Program-made: the position numbers and the translations under genes
Origin: an uncultured Bacteroidota bacterium
GTDB taxonomy: Bacteria; Bacteroidota; Bacteroidia; Bacteroidales; P3
NCBI GenBank assembly: GCA_900546465.1
Contig: URCX01000038.1
Coordinates: 1 to 13,404, forward strand
Direction of reading: 5' to 3'
Length of the DNA: 13,404 nucleotides
Shown: positions 1 through 7,930 of the stretch, piece after piece
Layout of the letters: each line of letters opens with the position of its first letter
Position numbering within the stretch: the stretch's first letter is position 1
The notes under the pieces: generated by a model
Told to the model about the DNA's origin: nothing
The model's input: only the letters and a program-made list of their open reading frames with translations
Databases searched by the model: none

Positions 1-1
1 T

Positions 2-1030
2 TCGCTTCAATACCCGCCCTTTCTTTTCCCCGGTAAAACCCAATACAGCGAAAGTAAAATCAATCACCCTTTCAAAATCGAAAGAACGGTCAATTCGATT
101 AACCCTTTCTCGTGGATAAAGGTCGGAAGGAAGATACGCAAAATGCAAGCGGACATCGTGATAATCAAGTATTGGTTACCGTTCATGGCACCTTGCTTCG
201 GCAGTATTGCAAGGCTTGCCGGCGGAAAGCAAACCAAGATTGTGGCGATTGCAGACAACATCATACCGCACGAAAAACGCTTTTTCGACACCATATTCAC
301 GAAATATTTCTCAAAATCGGTCGATGCGTGGGTGGCAATGAGCAGAAGCGTTTTGGAAGACATATCTCTATTTGATAAATCATCGCCGCGAATACTCAGT
401 CCGCATCCTTTATTTGATAATTTCGGCGAAAAAATTCCGAGAGAAGAAGCCTTGCAGTCGCTCGGTTTGGATTCGGGAAAAGTAAATCTGCTTTTCTTCG
501 GCTTGGTCAGGGAATACAAGGGCTTGGATATACTTTTGCAGGCAATGAAAGACCCGAAACTTGCCAATCTTCCCTTGCATCTCATTGTGGCAGGGGAGTT
601 TTACGATGATTATTCCAAGTATGAACAAATGCTTGCCGAATATGGTTTAAGAGATAAGGTGAGTATGGAAAACAGATTTGTGAAAGACGAAGATGTGAGC
701 AGGTATTTTTGTGCTTGTGATTTGGTTGTGTTGCCGTATAAGAGTGCAACGCAAAGCGGAGTTACGCAAATAGCTTTTCATTTCTCCAAACCCATGCTTG
801 TAACCGATGTAGGAGGGTTGCCTGAAATTGTTTGCGATGGTAAAAGCGGCTATGTATGTCAACCGAATGCCGAAAGCATTGCCTCTTGCATAGAAGATTT
901 TTGCTTAAACGGCAGAGATTTTTCCGCAAGTTTGGAGACAGAGAAACAACGTTTCGCATGGGATAAGATGACTGCAGCAATCAGAAAAGTATATAAAGAA
1001 AGCATAAACAGAAATGATAATAAGAAGTAA
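2..1030 (+). CDS. GT4-type glycosyltransferase, 5' end outside window
   Basis: The frame is open from the left edge with no stop; the first in-frame ATG (143) is internal, because the 47 codons before it read as good protein (FPGKTQY, then NSINPFSW) typical of the N-terminal half of GT4 enzymes. About 342 residues are visible. In this numbering the second Rossmann domain begins near FFGLVREYKG (165-174), the donor-site loop SATQSGV lies at 248-254 and VGGLPEIV at 270-277. The usual E-x7-E motif is replaced by the Q-S-G form seen in a GT4 subgroup, so a retaining nucleotide-sugar transferase is expected. The stop overlaps hddA by 17 nt, which places it in a heptose/surface-glycan operon. Donor and acceptor cannot be read from sequence; GDP-heptose is a guess from context only. 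Confidence 0.9.
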   Translation, partial: SLQYPPFLFPGKTQYSESKINHPFKIERTVNSINPFSWIKVGRKIRKMQADIVIIKYWLPFMAPCFGSIARLAGGKQTKIVAIADNIIPHEKRFFDTIFTKYFSKSVDAWVAMSRSVLEDISLFDKSSPRILSPHPLFDNFGEKIPREEALQSLGLDSGKVNLLFFGLVREYKGLDILLQAMKDPKLANLPLHLIVAGEFYDDYSKYEQMLAEYGLRDKVSMENRFVKDEDVSRYFCACDLVVLPYKSATQSGVTQIAFHFSKPMLVTDVGGLPEIVCDGKSGYVCQPNAESIASCIEDFCLNGRDFSASLETEKQRFAWDKMTAAIRKVYKESINRNDNKK

Positions 1031-2045
1031 AGCACCTTTGCGTTTGGGTTTGGCAGGCGGCGGAACAGATGTGTCTCCTTTCTCTGACATTTACGGAGGT
1101 TGTGTTTTGAATGCAACGATAAGCCTTTACGCTTATTGCGATATTATTCCGCGTACAGACAATACCATAAGGATTATAACCGAAGACCGTGGTGAAAGAT
1201 TTGAAAGCCGAAGCATGAGAGTGCTTCCCATAGATGGCAACATTGACATACTGAAAGCAATTTACAACAGAGTGGTTAAGGATTTCGATTTGCCGGCTTT
1301 GTCTTTTGAACTGCATACCTTCGTCGATGCTCCTGCCGGAAGCGGTTTGGGAACTTCCTCTACCTTGGTTGTGGCTGTGCTTGGAGCTTTCGCACAATGG
1401 CTAAACCTCCCATTGGCAGAGTATGACATTGCACTGTTGGCTTATTCCATAGAACGCGAAGACTTGAAACTTGCCGGTGGAAAGCAAGACCAATATGCTG
1501 CAACCTTCGGAGGAATAAATTTCATGGAGTTCTATTCCGACAGTAAAGTAATTGTAAATCCTCTGAGGATAAAAGACAAAATCATGAACGAATTATCGCG
1601 TAATATGGTTTTGTTCTATACTTCCACCTCACGCGATTCTGCAAGCATAATAGAGCAACAGCAAAAGAATGTGGTGAATAACAACATTCAATCCATAGAG
1701 GCAATGCAGCATTTGAAGAAACAGGCGATTTTGATGAAAGAAGCCTTGCTGCGAAGCGACCTTAACAGAATAGGAGACATTCTCAACCTCGGCTGGCAGT
1801 ACAAAAAGCAGATGGCAGACGGTATCTGCACCCATCTTTTTGAAGATGTCTATACGGCAGCATTGGAAGCCGGTGCAATAGGAGGCAAAATTTCAGGAGC
1901 AGGAGGAGGAGGTTACATATTCTTTTATTGTCCCGATTGCGTAAGATACAGAGTTATTGATGTGTTGAACAATTTCGGCGGAAACGTCAGACGATTCGAG
2001 TTTACGAAAGAGGGTTTGCAGACATGGCAGATGGACGACAAATAA
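1014..2045 (+). CDS. hddA: D-glycero-alpha-D-manno-heptose-7-phosphate kinase (GHMP family)
   Basis: This is a 343-residue GHMP-superfamily sugar kinase. The N-terminus APLRLGLAGGGTD (7-19) is the sugar-binding motif typical of heptose-7-phosphate and related sugar kinases. The ATP-binding loop PAGSGLGTSST is at 107-117, the substrate strip GGKQDQYAA at 155-163 and the C-terminal glycine motif KISGAGGGG at 292-300. Known HddA enzymes phosphorylate heptose-7-phosphate at C1, giving the 1,7-bisphosphate that GmhB dephosphorylates before nucleotide activation. It starts inside the glycosyltransferase (17 nt overlap) and ends inside the nucleotidyltransferase (22 nt overlap), so translational coupling is likely. 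The downstream sugar nucleotidyltransferase supports the heptose assignment over other GHMP kinases such as fucokinase-type enzymes. GmhA and GmhB are not in this window. Confidence 0.88.
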   Translation: MIIRSKAPLRLGLAGGGTDVSPFSDIYGGCVLNATISLYAYCDIIPRTDNTIRIITEDRGERFESRSMRVLPIDGNIDILKAIYNRVVKDFDLPALSFELHTFVDAPAGSGLGTSSTLVVAVLGAFAQWLNLPLAEYDIALLAYSIEREDLKLAGGKQDQYAATFGGINFMEFYSDSKVIVNPLRIKDKIMNELSRNMVLFYTSTSRDSASIIEQQQKNVVNNNIQSIEAMQHLKKQAILMKEALLRSDLNRIGDILNLGWQYKKQMADGICTHLFEDVYTAALEAGAIGGKISGAGGGGYIFFYCPDCVRYRVIDVLNNFGGNVRRFEFTKEGLQTWQMDDK

Positions 2046-2761
2046 CAGAAGCCGTAATTCTATGCGGCGGAAAGGGGACAAGATTGAAGAGTGTGCTTGT
2101 TGACCTTCCCAAACCATTGGCTCCGATAGGAGATGAGGCGTTTTTGAGTATTCTTATGAAGTATTTGTGCCGTCAGGGCGTGAAAAGAGTAATCCTTGCA
2201 ACGGGTTATATGCACGAGGCAATAGAAGCGGCATACGGAAACAGTTTCTCCGGAATGGAGATAGTCTATTCCCGAGAACTCACACCCCTTGGAACGGGAG
2301 GAGCTGTGGCAATGGCGTTGAGAAACGCAAGAAGCGAAAACCTGCTTGTGCTTAACGGCGACAGCATTATAAAGTTCTCCCTTGCCGAAACGGCAAAGCG
2401 ATATTTTGAAATCAAAAACAATTTTCCCGATATCGCATTTCCGACCCTGCTTACCCTAAAACAAATGGAAAATGTGGACAGATACGGAGCCGTAGCCTTT
2501 GAAGACGGACAGATAAAAGCCTTTGAAGAAAAAGCATTCAGGAAAAAATGCTTCATAAACGCAGGCGTATATATATTGAACAAAGAAACCTTTCGCGACA
2601 AAGCCCTCGGAGAAGTTTTTTCTTTCGAGAAAGATTTTTTGGAGCAGGAAGTGAAAAAAGGAAGCCTTTTCGGCATTGAAAGCCAAGGCTTCTTCATTGA
2701 TATAGGAGTGCCGGAGGATTACGCTTTGGCAAGAGATATTTTAATACAACAGTTAGACTAA
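2024..2761 (+). CDS. hddC: Sugar-1-phosphate nucleotidyltransferase, HddC-like
   Basis: This 245-residue single-domain nucleotidyltransferase has the signature GGKGTRL at 15-21, LPKPLAPIG at 28-36, the metal-binding NGDS at 111-114, FINAGVYIL at 177-185 and GFFIDIGVPEDY at 222-233. In this family the enzyme transfers a nucleotide from an NTP to a sugar-1-phosphate and releases pyrophosphate. Directly after a heptose-7-phosphate kinase, the best reading is D-glycero-alpha-D-manno-heptose-1-phosphate guanylyltransferase, giving GDP-heptose. Nucleotide specificity is inferred from context; a mannose- or glucose-1-phosphate enzyme cannot be excluded. The only good start is the ATG inside hddA (22 nt overlap). 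There is no C-terminal beta-helix domain, so it is not a GlmU or GlgC type. Confidence 0.8.
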   Translation: MADGRQITEAVILCGGKGTRLKSVLVDLPKPLAPIGDEAFLSILMKYLCRQGVKRVILATGYMHEAIEAAYGNSFSGMEIVYSRELTPLGTGGAVAMALRNARSENLLVLNGDSIIKFSLAETAKRYFEIKNNFPDIAFPTLLTLKQMENVDRYGAVAFEDGQIKAFEEKAFRKKCFINAGVYILNKETFRDKALGEVFSFEKDFLEQEVKKGSLFGIESQGFFIDIGVPEDYALARDILIQQLD

Positions 2762-2777
2762 AAAACAAGAAAGCAAA

Positions 2778-3158
2778 ATGGATACAGTTATCAAAGATGG
2801 CATTTGCGGCAAGCAGGAAGTAGAGGTAAACGAAAAGAACACAGCCATCGCATTCGGTTCAGGCGATGTGGAAGTCTTTGCCACACCGGCAATGGTTGCA
2901 CTTATGGAAAAGACAGCCAACGAATCCGTGAAAGGATTGTTGCCCGAGGATTACGTAAGCGTAGGCATAGAAATCAATGCCAAGCACATAAAAGCCTCAA
3001 AGCTCGGAAGCAAAATTGTTTGCGAGAGTTTCCTCAGCAAGGTCGAGGGAAAGAAACTCACATTCATTATTACCGCATACGATGAGACCGCAAAAATAGG
3101 TGAAGCCACCCACAGCAGAGTTGTTGTAGAGAAGACAAAATTTTTAAGCAAACTCTAA
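2778..3158 (+). CDS. Hotdog-fold thioesterase, FlK-like
   Basis: This 126-residue protein matches the thioesterase group that includes fluoroacetyl-CoA thioesterase FlK. FATPAMVALME (34-44) begins the hotdog helix, and INAKHIKASKLG (66-77) and GEATHSRVVV (108-117) follow. If T36, E44 and H70 are the catalytic residues, their spacing (8 and 26) equals that of FlK Thr42, Glu50 and His76. It should therefore hydrolyse a small acyl-CoA in the cytoplasm; the substrate is unknown, and bacterial relatives are common where no fluoroacetate is made. It lies 16 nt after hddC and 13 nt before the rRNA methyltransferase gene, so it is probably co-transcribed, though neither neighbour suggests its substrate. 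Confidence 0.82.
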   Translation: MDTVIKDGICGKQEVEVNEKNTAIAFGSGDVEVFATPAMVALMEKTANESVKGLLPEDYVSVGIEINAKHIKASKLGSKIVCESFLSKVEGKKLTFIITAYDETAKIGEATHSRVVVEKTKFLSKL

Positions 3159-3171
3159 GCACTCCCCATAT

Positions 3172-4368
3172 ATGGCAATAATGGAACAAACAGGCAAATT
3201 CAAAATGGTCGCAAAGACCATGTTCGGCTTGGAAGGCGTTTTGGCGAAAGAATTGGAGAATATGGGAGCGGAAAACATCGAACAACTCAGGCGAGCCGTC
3301 TCTTTTGAAGGAAACATGAGCCTTTTGTACAGGGCAAATTACAGTCTCCGTACCGCATTAAGCATATTGAAGCCGATAGCAGAGTTTGATGCAAAAGACG
3401 AACAGGCATTGTATCGCAATGTCTATGCAATAAAATGGGAGAAGTACATGAATTGCGACGCAAAGATATACATCGACCATTCCGTTTTCAGCACTACATT
3501 CACACACTCCCTCTATGCCGCACAAAAGACCAAAGATGCAATCTGCGACAGGTTCAGAAAGATGTTCAACTTCCGCCCCCAAGTCAGCAAGGAAGAATAT
3601 GACATAAAACTCAACCTTCATATCTATGAAAACCATGTAACCATTTCTTTGGACTCTTCGGGAGAAAGCCTTCACAAAAGAAACTACCGCAAAAACAACG
3701 GTCAGGCACCATTGAACGAAGTAACGGCAGCAGGACTTATACAACTGAGCGGCTGGCAGAGAGACTGCAATTTCTTCGACCCTATGTGCGGAAGCGGAAC
3801 ACTTTTGATAGAAGCCGCCATGTATGCGTACAATATTCCCGCTCAATATTACAGAAAACGTTTCGCCTTCAACAAATGGTCGGATTTCTCTTTGCCCGAA
3901 TGGAAGAAAGTGAAAGAAGAAGAGAACAAAAAAATAAGCGACTTCGATTATCTTATATGGGGAAGCGACCTTTCGCAGAATGCAATAAACGAAGCGAGAG
4001 AAAACATAAACCATGCCAAGCTGCACAAAGACATAGAACTGTTCCGATGCCCGATAGAGGAGCAAAGACCGCCGGAGGGACGCACACTCGTCATAACCAA
4101 CCCCCCATACGGAGAGAGAATAGAGGTCGAAGACATAATAGCACTCTATGAAAGAATAGGCACGGCATTCAAATCCATGTACGAAGGCAACACCGCATGG
4201 GTTATCTCTTCTGACTTGTTTGCCTTAAAGAAAATAGGATTGAAACCAAGTAGAAAAATAATAGTCTATAACTCCAATCTGGAATGCCGTTTCTGTGAAT
4301 TCAACCTATACCACGGCAGTAAAAAAGCAAGCAAACAAGCAAAATCAGACGAAGAAGAAAAGGAATAA
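3172..4368 (+). CDS. rlmL: THUMP-domain 23S rRNA guanine-N2 methyltransferase, RlmL type
   Basis: This 398-residue class I SAM-dependent RNA methyltransferase has an N-terminal ferredoxin-like/THUMP half (about 10-165; FGLEGVLAKEL at 18-28) and a Rossmann methyltransferase domain. SAM motif I is DPMCGSGT (203-210), the motif II acidic residue is D266 in SDLS, and the catalytic motif IV is NPPYGER (310-316), as in RNA m2G enzymes. In E. coli the equivalent domain is the first half of the fused RlmKL protein and makes m2G2445. Here only the RlmL half is present, the usual state in Bacteroidota. An alternative start at 3181 would lose three residues. The lysine/glutamate-rich tail after about residue 383 is probably disordered. 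The gene ends the left + strand run. Confidence 0.92.
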   Translation: MAIMEQTGKFKMVAKTMFGLEGVLAKELENMGAENIEQLRRAVSFEGNMSLLYRANYSLRTALSILKPIAEFDAKDEQALYRNVYAIKWEKYMNCDAKIYIDHSVFSTTFTHSLYAAQKTKDAICDRFRKMFNFRPQVSKEEYDIKLNLHIYENHVTISLDSSGESLHKRNYRKNNGQAPLNEVTAAGLIQLSGWQRDCNFFDPMCGSGTLLIEAAMYAYNIPAQYYRKRFAFNKWSDFSLPEWKKVKEEENKKISDFDYLIWGSDLSQNAINEARENINHAKLHKDIELFRCPIEEQRPPEGRTLVITNPPYGERIEVEDIIALYERIGTAFKSMYEGNTAWVISSDLFALKKIGLKPSRKIIVYNSNLECRFCEFNLYHGSKKASKQAKSDEEEKE

Positions 4369-4397
4369 ATAACTCTTTCACCACCAAGCAATTCCCC

Positions 4398-4452
4398 AAA
4401 CGCCGTTCTGTTTTTTTGAAACGCCGTTTTGGGAAATTCTTTCGCCGTTTTA
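4398..4452. repeat. 55-bp triple-palindrome intergenic repeat, copy 1
   Basis: Three units of an 11-bp near-palindrome (consensus AAACGSCGTTT) start at 4398, 4419 and 4440, an exact 21-bp period. All three have C at the centre. The first ends in TTC and the third begins TTTCG. The element is 44/55 identical to the copy at 10209-10263. Its last bases overlap the stop codon of the minus-strand DUF3109 gene. Units 1 and 2 can form a hairpin with a central C-C mismatch across a T-rich loop, so it may terminate one or both converging transcripts. Confidence 0.8.
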
Positions 4453-5022
4453 TTTTTGTGGAAGGCTGTTTTGATTTTCTTCTATCACCGAGAGCAGTTC
4501 TTCATACCACTCTTGGGAGAAGCGGCGTATCAAAGGTTCTTTCAATAATCGATAAAGCGGTTCTGCTTTCGGATTATTCACAGCCGGTTTGCAAATTTCC
4601 CAACGGTGGTAATTAAGAGCTTGAAATTCGCCGTAGTCTTTCACTCTTATGGGGTAAAGATGGCATGAAACAGGTTTGGGAAAATCAATCTTTCCATGCC
4701 TGTACGCCTGCTCTATCGCACAAAGTGCCGTGCCGTTCTCGTATTTTACAAAAACACATTCCCGACCCTCTATCGTCCTTGTGCATAAATCGCCGTCCAT
4801 ATCTCTTTCCCAGAGTTTCTCTTCTGCCATTTCGGCTGCTTTTTCTTCCATATAGGGTTTTATCTCGGGCAGTAAACTTTGCAGAACTTCTCCTTCCTCT
4901 TTCAAAAGCGGTGCTCCTGCATCTCCTTCTACGCAACAACAACCCTTACACTTGCTCAAATCGCAGCAAAAGCTTGCTTTCGCAATATCATCACTCACTA
5001 TACATTGACCGACCAACAACAT
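4450..5022 (-). CDS. DUF3109 family cysteine-rich protein
   Basis: This 190-residue protein matches the DUF3109 family, which is widespread in Bacteroidota and of unknown function. Twelve cysteines are visible: 7, 19, 20, 25, 28, 29, 30, 80, 89, 101, 120 and 144. The cluster CCDLSKCKGCCC (19-30) followed by GDAGAPL (33-39), and the later C-x18-CHLYP segment (101 to 124), resemble the cysteine pattern of the YkgJ/zinc- or iron-sulfur-binding group. Metal or cluster binding is therefore likely, but no reaction is known. No signal peptide or membrane segment is seen, so it is cytoplasmic. It reads away from glnS, from a shared divergent promoter, and ends inside an intergenic repeat facing the rlmL-type gene. 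Confidence 0.85.
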   Translation of the reverse strand: MLLVGQCIVSDDIAKASFCCDLSKCKGCCCVEGDAGAPLLKEEGEVLQSLLPEIKPYMEEKAAEMAEEKLWERDMDGDLCTRTIEGRECVFVKYENGTALCAIEQAYRHGKIDFPKPVSCHLYPIRVKDYGEFQALNYHRWEICKPAVNNPKAEPLYRLLKEPLIRRFSQEWYEELLSVIEENQNSLPQK

Positions 5023-5042
5023 ATTGTCTCGTTTTTTTGTTG

Positions 5043-5080
5043 CAAAAGTAAGTAAATACGCTATGATTTTCGTACTTTTG
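5043..5080. promoter_or_regulatory. Divergent promoter pair between DUF3109 gene and glnS
   Basis: The + strand has TACTTTTG at 5073-5080, matching the Bacteroidetes -7 consensus TAnnTTTG, 34 nt before the glnS ATG. The minus strand has the same TACTTTTG (5050 down to 5043), 20 nt before the DUF3109 ATG. With flanking bases they form a perfect 10-bp inverted repeat (TGCAAAAGTA at 5041-5050 and TACTTTTGCA at 5073-5082). I could not find a convincing -33 TTTG box at normal spacing for either. Confidence 0.6.
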
Positions 5081-5114
5081 CAGGATAATTTACCAACCCT
5101 TAGTACGGAAAGAC

Positions 5115-6791
5115 ATGGAAGAGAAGATGGAAAATACGGAGCGTGAGACGCTTAATTTTATCGAGGAGATAGTTGCCGAAGATTTGAAAAGCGGCAAGCA
5201 TAAGAGTATAACAACCCGTTTCCCGCCCGAACCTAACGGCTACCTGCACATAGGGCATGCCAAAAGCATTTGCTTGAATTTCGGTATTGCCAAGAAGTAT
5301 GGAGGAAAAACCAATTTGAGATTTGACGATACCAATCCGGTAAAGGAAGACACGGAATATGTGGATTCCATAAAGGAGGACATAAAATGGCTCGGCTTTC
5401 AATGGGCTGAGGAGCATTATGCGTCGGATTATTTTGAGCAACTGTATCAATGGGCATGCGATTTGATAAAGAAAGGCCTCGCTTATGTCGATGACCAAAG
5501 CTTGGAGGAAATGCGGGAGAACCGAGGCACTGTGCAAACTCCCGGAAAGAACAGTCCGTACAGAGACCGCAGCGTAGAGGAAAACCTTAATCTTTTCGAG
5601 AGAATGCGAAATGGTGAGTTCCCTGACGGCAGCAAGACATTGAGAGCGAAAATCGATATGGCTCATCCGAACATGCACATGAGAGATCCGATAATGTACC
5701 GTATTCTTCATACCTCCCACCACCGCACGGGCGACAAATGGGCAATTTATCCTATGTATGACTACGCCCATGGCGAAAGCGACTCCATAGAAAAGATAAC
5801 TCACTCTATTTGTACCTTGGAATTTGACATTCACAGACCGCTCTACGATTGGTTTATAGCACAACTCGGCATCTTTCCTTCGCATCAATACGAGTTTGCA
5901 AGGCTTAACCTGAATTATACGGTCATGAGCAAGCGTAAACTCTTGCAGTTGGTAAAAGAAAACTACGTAAACGCTTGGGACGACCCCCGTATGCCGACCA
6001 TTTGCGGTTTGAGACGAAGAGGATACACGCCGGAGAGTATACGAAACTTCTGCGAGAACATAGGTGTTGCCAAGAGAGATAACGTTATCGACTATACAAG
6101 ATTGGAAAACGCTCTGAGAGATGACTTGAACAAAAAGGCACAGAGGGTAATGGTCGTTCTAAATCCCGTAAAACTGATTATAGACAACTATCCCGCAGGA
6201 AAAAGCGAGACATTACAGGCAATCAACAATCCGGAAGATGAAACGGCAGGAACAAGAGAGGTAAGTTTCTCCAAGGAATTGTACATCGAGAGGGACGACT
6301 TCATGGAGAACCCTCCAAAGAAGTACTTCCGTATGACCCCGGGACAGGAAGTAAGGTTGCGATACGCCTATATAGTACGTTGTACCGGAGTTGAGAAAGA
6401 CGAAAACGGTGAAATAACAGCAATACACTGCACCTATGACGAAAATTCCCGCGGAGGCAATCCGGCAGACGGCAGAAAAATCAAAGGAACCATTCATTGG
6501 GTCGATGCCGACAAGCATTGCGATGTGGAGGTAAGACTCTTCGACAGACTTTTCCGAAGCGAAAGTCCCGACAAAGTGGAAGAAGGACATAGTTTCTTGG
6601 AAAACCTGAACCCCGATTCCTTGAAAGTATTGAACAACTGCAAGGCGGAAAGTTTCCTTGCCTCGGCACAATCCTTGGATAAGTTCCAATTCGAGCGTCT
6701 CGGTTACTTTTCCGTGGATTATGACAGCAGTGCAGAACATTTAATCTTCAACAGAGCCTGCACGCTCAAAGATTCTTGGAGCAAAAAATAA
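5115..6791 (+). CDS. glnS: Glutaminyl-tRNA synthetase
   Basis: This 558-residue class I aminoacyl-tRNA synthetase charges tRNA-Gln with glutamine. The catalytic Rossmann domain has RFPPEPNGYLHIGHAKS (35-51, with HIGH at 45-48), LRFDDTNPVKED (68-79) and the KMSKS counterpart VMSKRKL (270-276). The C-terminal half carries the two anticodon-binding beta-barrels, including the segment KGTIHWV typical of GlnRS. PEPNGYLHIGHAK separates it from GluRS. Length is close to the E. coli enzyme (554 residues). M5 is an alternative start, but ATG 5115 fits the -7 box at 5073-5080. A 23-nt gap leads to the next gene, so the promoter probably serves the outer-membrane protein and cdd too. Its presence implies direct Gln-tRNA charging in this organism. 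Confidence 0.98.
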   Translation: MEEKMENTERETLNFIEEIVAEDLKSGKHKSITTRFPPEPNGYLHIGHAKSICLNFGIAKKYGGKTNLRFDDTNPVKEDTEYVDSIKEDIKWLGFQWAEEHYASDYFEQLYQWACDLIKKGLAYVDDQSLEEMRENRGTVQTPGKNSPYRDRSVEENLNLFERMRNGEFPDGSKTLRAKIDMAHPNMHMRDPIMYRILHTSHHRTGDKWAIYPMYDYAHGESDSIEKITHSICTLEFDIHRPLYDWFIAQLGIFPSHQYEFARLNLNYTVMSKRKLLQLVKENYVNAWDDPRMPTICGLRRRGYTPESIRNFCENIGVAKRDNVIDYTRLENALRDDLNKKAQRVMVVLNPVKLIIDNYPAGKSETLQAINNPEDETAGTREVSFSKELYIERDDFMENPPKKYFRMTPGQEVRLRYAYIVRCTGVEKDENGEITAIHCTYDENSRGGNPADGRKIKGTIHWVDADKHCDVEVRLFDRLFRSESPDKVEEGHSFLENLNPDSLKVLNNCKAESFLASAQSLDKFQFERLGYFSVDYDSSAEHLIFNRACTLKDSWSKK

Positions 6792-6814
6792 GAACCTGAA
6801 AAACGTAAAGAGAG

Positions 6815-7444
6815 ATGAAGAAACAAGTTCTTTTTATCATGACGCTGATTCTTGCTTGCGGAACTTTCGCCCAGCAAAGACATCGTTTCGCAAGCGGAGA
6901 ACCATACGATATATTCCTAAGCATAAAACCCGTAGGGGGAATGGCACAAGGTGATTTCAACAAAAACTACACCTATCTTTACGGAAGTGCCTTGGCTTTC
7001 GAGATACAAATGGAGGAAACAAGGCTCGGCTTCGGCTTGGAACTGTCTTATAATTACTGCGTCCCTCAATCCTTCAAGCGAAATTATCTTCAAGCGAAAT
7101 ATAATTGGGCAGCACATCAGGTACCTGTGTTTCTGACTGCGAACTATTACTTTTACAACGAAGTCTTTAAGCCTTTTGTCGGCATAGCTGTGGGAACGGT
7201 GTGGGGAAAATACGATTACAGTCTCAGCACGGAGGCAAGCACAGAGGAGTATTACCTGAGAGATTTCGAGGGACAGAGCGGTTGGCGTTTTGCTCTGGCA
7301 CCCAAAGTCGGTCTTCTTATAAGCACAGATCACAAACACGCCTTCGGCTTTGAAGTAAGCATGCCTTACTGCTTCAAAGCATGGAGATTGGAGAACCAAT
7401 ACAGCTTTAATGCCGCCCTTACCTATACTTTCATCATCGACTAA
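6815..7444 (+). CDS. Small outer-membrane beta-barrel protein, function unknown
   Basis: This 209-residue protein has a signal peptide (KK at 2-3, hydrophobic core LFIMTLILACG about 6-16) with likely cleavage after the Gln/Ala around residue 19-20. Cys15 is in a poor lipobox (ILAC), so a lipoprotein is possible but less likely. The mature part alternates hydrophobic and polar residues with many Tyr, Phe and Gly, as in 8- to 10-strand outer-membrane barrels (LGFGLELSYNY, PFVGIAVGTVWGKYDYSL), and ends in an aromatic strand LTYTFIID. It resembles the broad outer-membrane beta-barrel hypothetical proteins of Bacteroidota; I do not recognise a named family. It is 23 nt after glnS and 11 nt before the cdd ATG, so it is probably in the same transcript. 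Confidence 0.75.
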   Translation: MKKQVLFIMTLILACGTFAQQRHRFASGEPYDIFLSIKPVGGMAQGDFNKNYTYLYGSALAFEIQMEETRLGFGLELSYNYCVPQSFKRNYLQAKYNWAAHQVPVFLTANYYFYNEVFKPFVGIAVGTVWGKYDYSLSTEASTEEYYLRDFEGQSGWRFALAPKVGLLISTDHKHAFGFEVSMPYCFKAWRLENQYSFNAALTYTFIID

Positions 7445-7455
7445 ACCTTTTGAAT

Positions 7456-7920
7456 ATGAAGAAAGAGCGTTTCACAACGGATTATACGCTGTTTGAAAGC
7501 ATAGATGAGCTGAGCGAGAATGATAAAGAACTTGTTTCGGCAGCCGAAGCGGCTCGCCAAAAATCTTATTCTCCTTATTCAAACTTCAAAGTCGGTGCCG
7601 CAATACGCACAAAGAGCGGCACAATAATACAGGGAAGCAATCAGGAAAACGCAGCCTACCCTTCCGGACTCTGTGCCGAAAGAACGGCATTGTTTGCATG
7701 CGGAATGCAGCCCTCGGAACCGCAAAGCCTTGCAGTGGTTGCAAGGAACGAACAAGACGAAGCCGCCTCCGCCTATCCCTGCGGGGCATGCCGTCAGGTG
7801 ATGAGCGAAACAGAGAAACGCTATGGCTGCCAATTCTCTGTAATCGTAGGATTGAAAGGCGGAAAATATGCGAAATTCTCTTCCGTATCAGCCCTTTTAC
7901 CCTTTGAATTTGAGATTTAA
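7456..7920 (+). CDS. cdd: Cytidine deaminase
   Basis: This 154-residue protein deaminates cytidine and deoxycytidine to uridine and deoxyuridine in pyrimidine salvage. The substrate-binding segment YSPYSNFKVGAA is at 38-49. The zinc and catalytic motif is NQENAAYPSGLCAERTA (62-78), with zinc ligand C73 in this numbering and the proton-shuttle E75. PCGACRQ (108-114) supplies zinc ligands C109 and C112. Three cysteine ligands and the short length indicate the homotetrameric class rather than the E. coli dimeric class. The ATG at 7456 is preferred to the TTG at 7450, which would add two residues. It follows the outer-membrane protein gene by 11 nt and is followed by the methyltransferase gene after 10 nt. 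Confidence 0.97.
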   Translation: MKKERFTTDYTLFESIDELSENDKELVSAAEAARQKSYSPYSNFKVGAAIRTKSGTIIQGSNQENAAYPSGLCAERTALFACGMQPSEPQSLAVVARNEQDEAASAYPCGACRQVMSETEKRYGCQFSVIVGLKGGKYAKFSSVSALLPFEFEI

Positions 7921-7930
7921 GACTGCATAA

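Noticed and set aside
143..1030. ATG at 143 as the start of the glycosyltransferase
   Set aside because: The frame is open to the left edge and the preceding 47 codons read as typical GT4 N-terminal sequence, so the gene is cut by the window rather than starting there.
3358..4065. Minus-strand frame of 235 codons inside the rlmL-type gene
   Set aside because: Cysteine- and phenylalanine-rich antisense reading of a clear methyltransferase, with no supporting signal.
5100..5888. Minus-strand frame of 262 codons inside glnS
   Set aside because: The + strand encodes an unmistakable GlnRS; the antisense frame has no motifs or start signal of its own.
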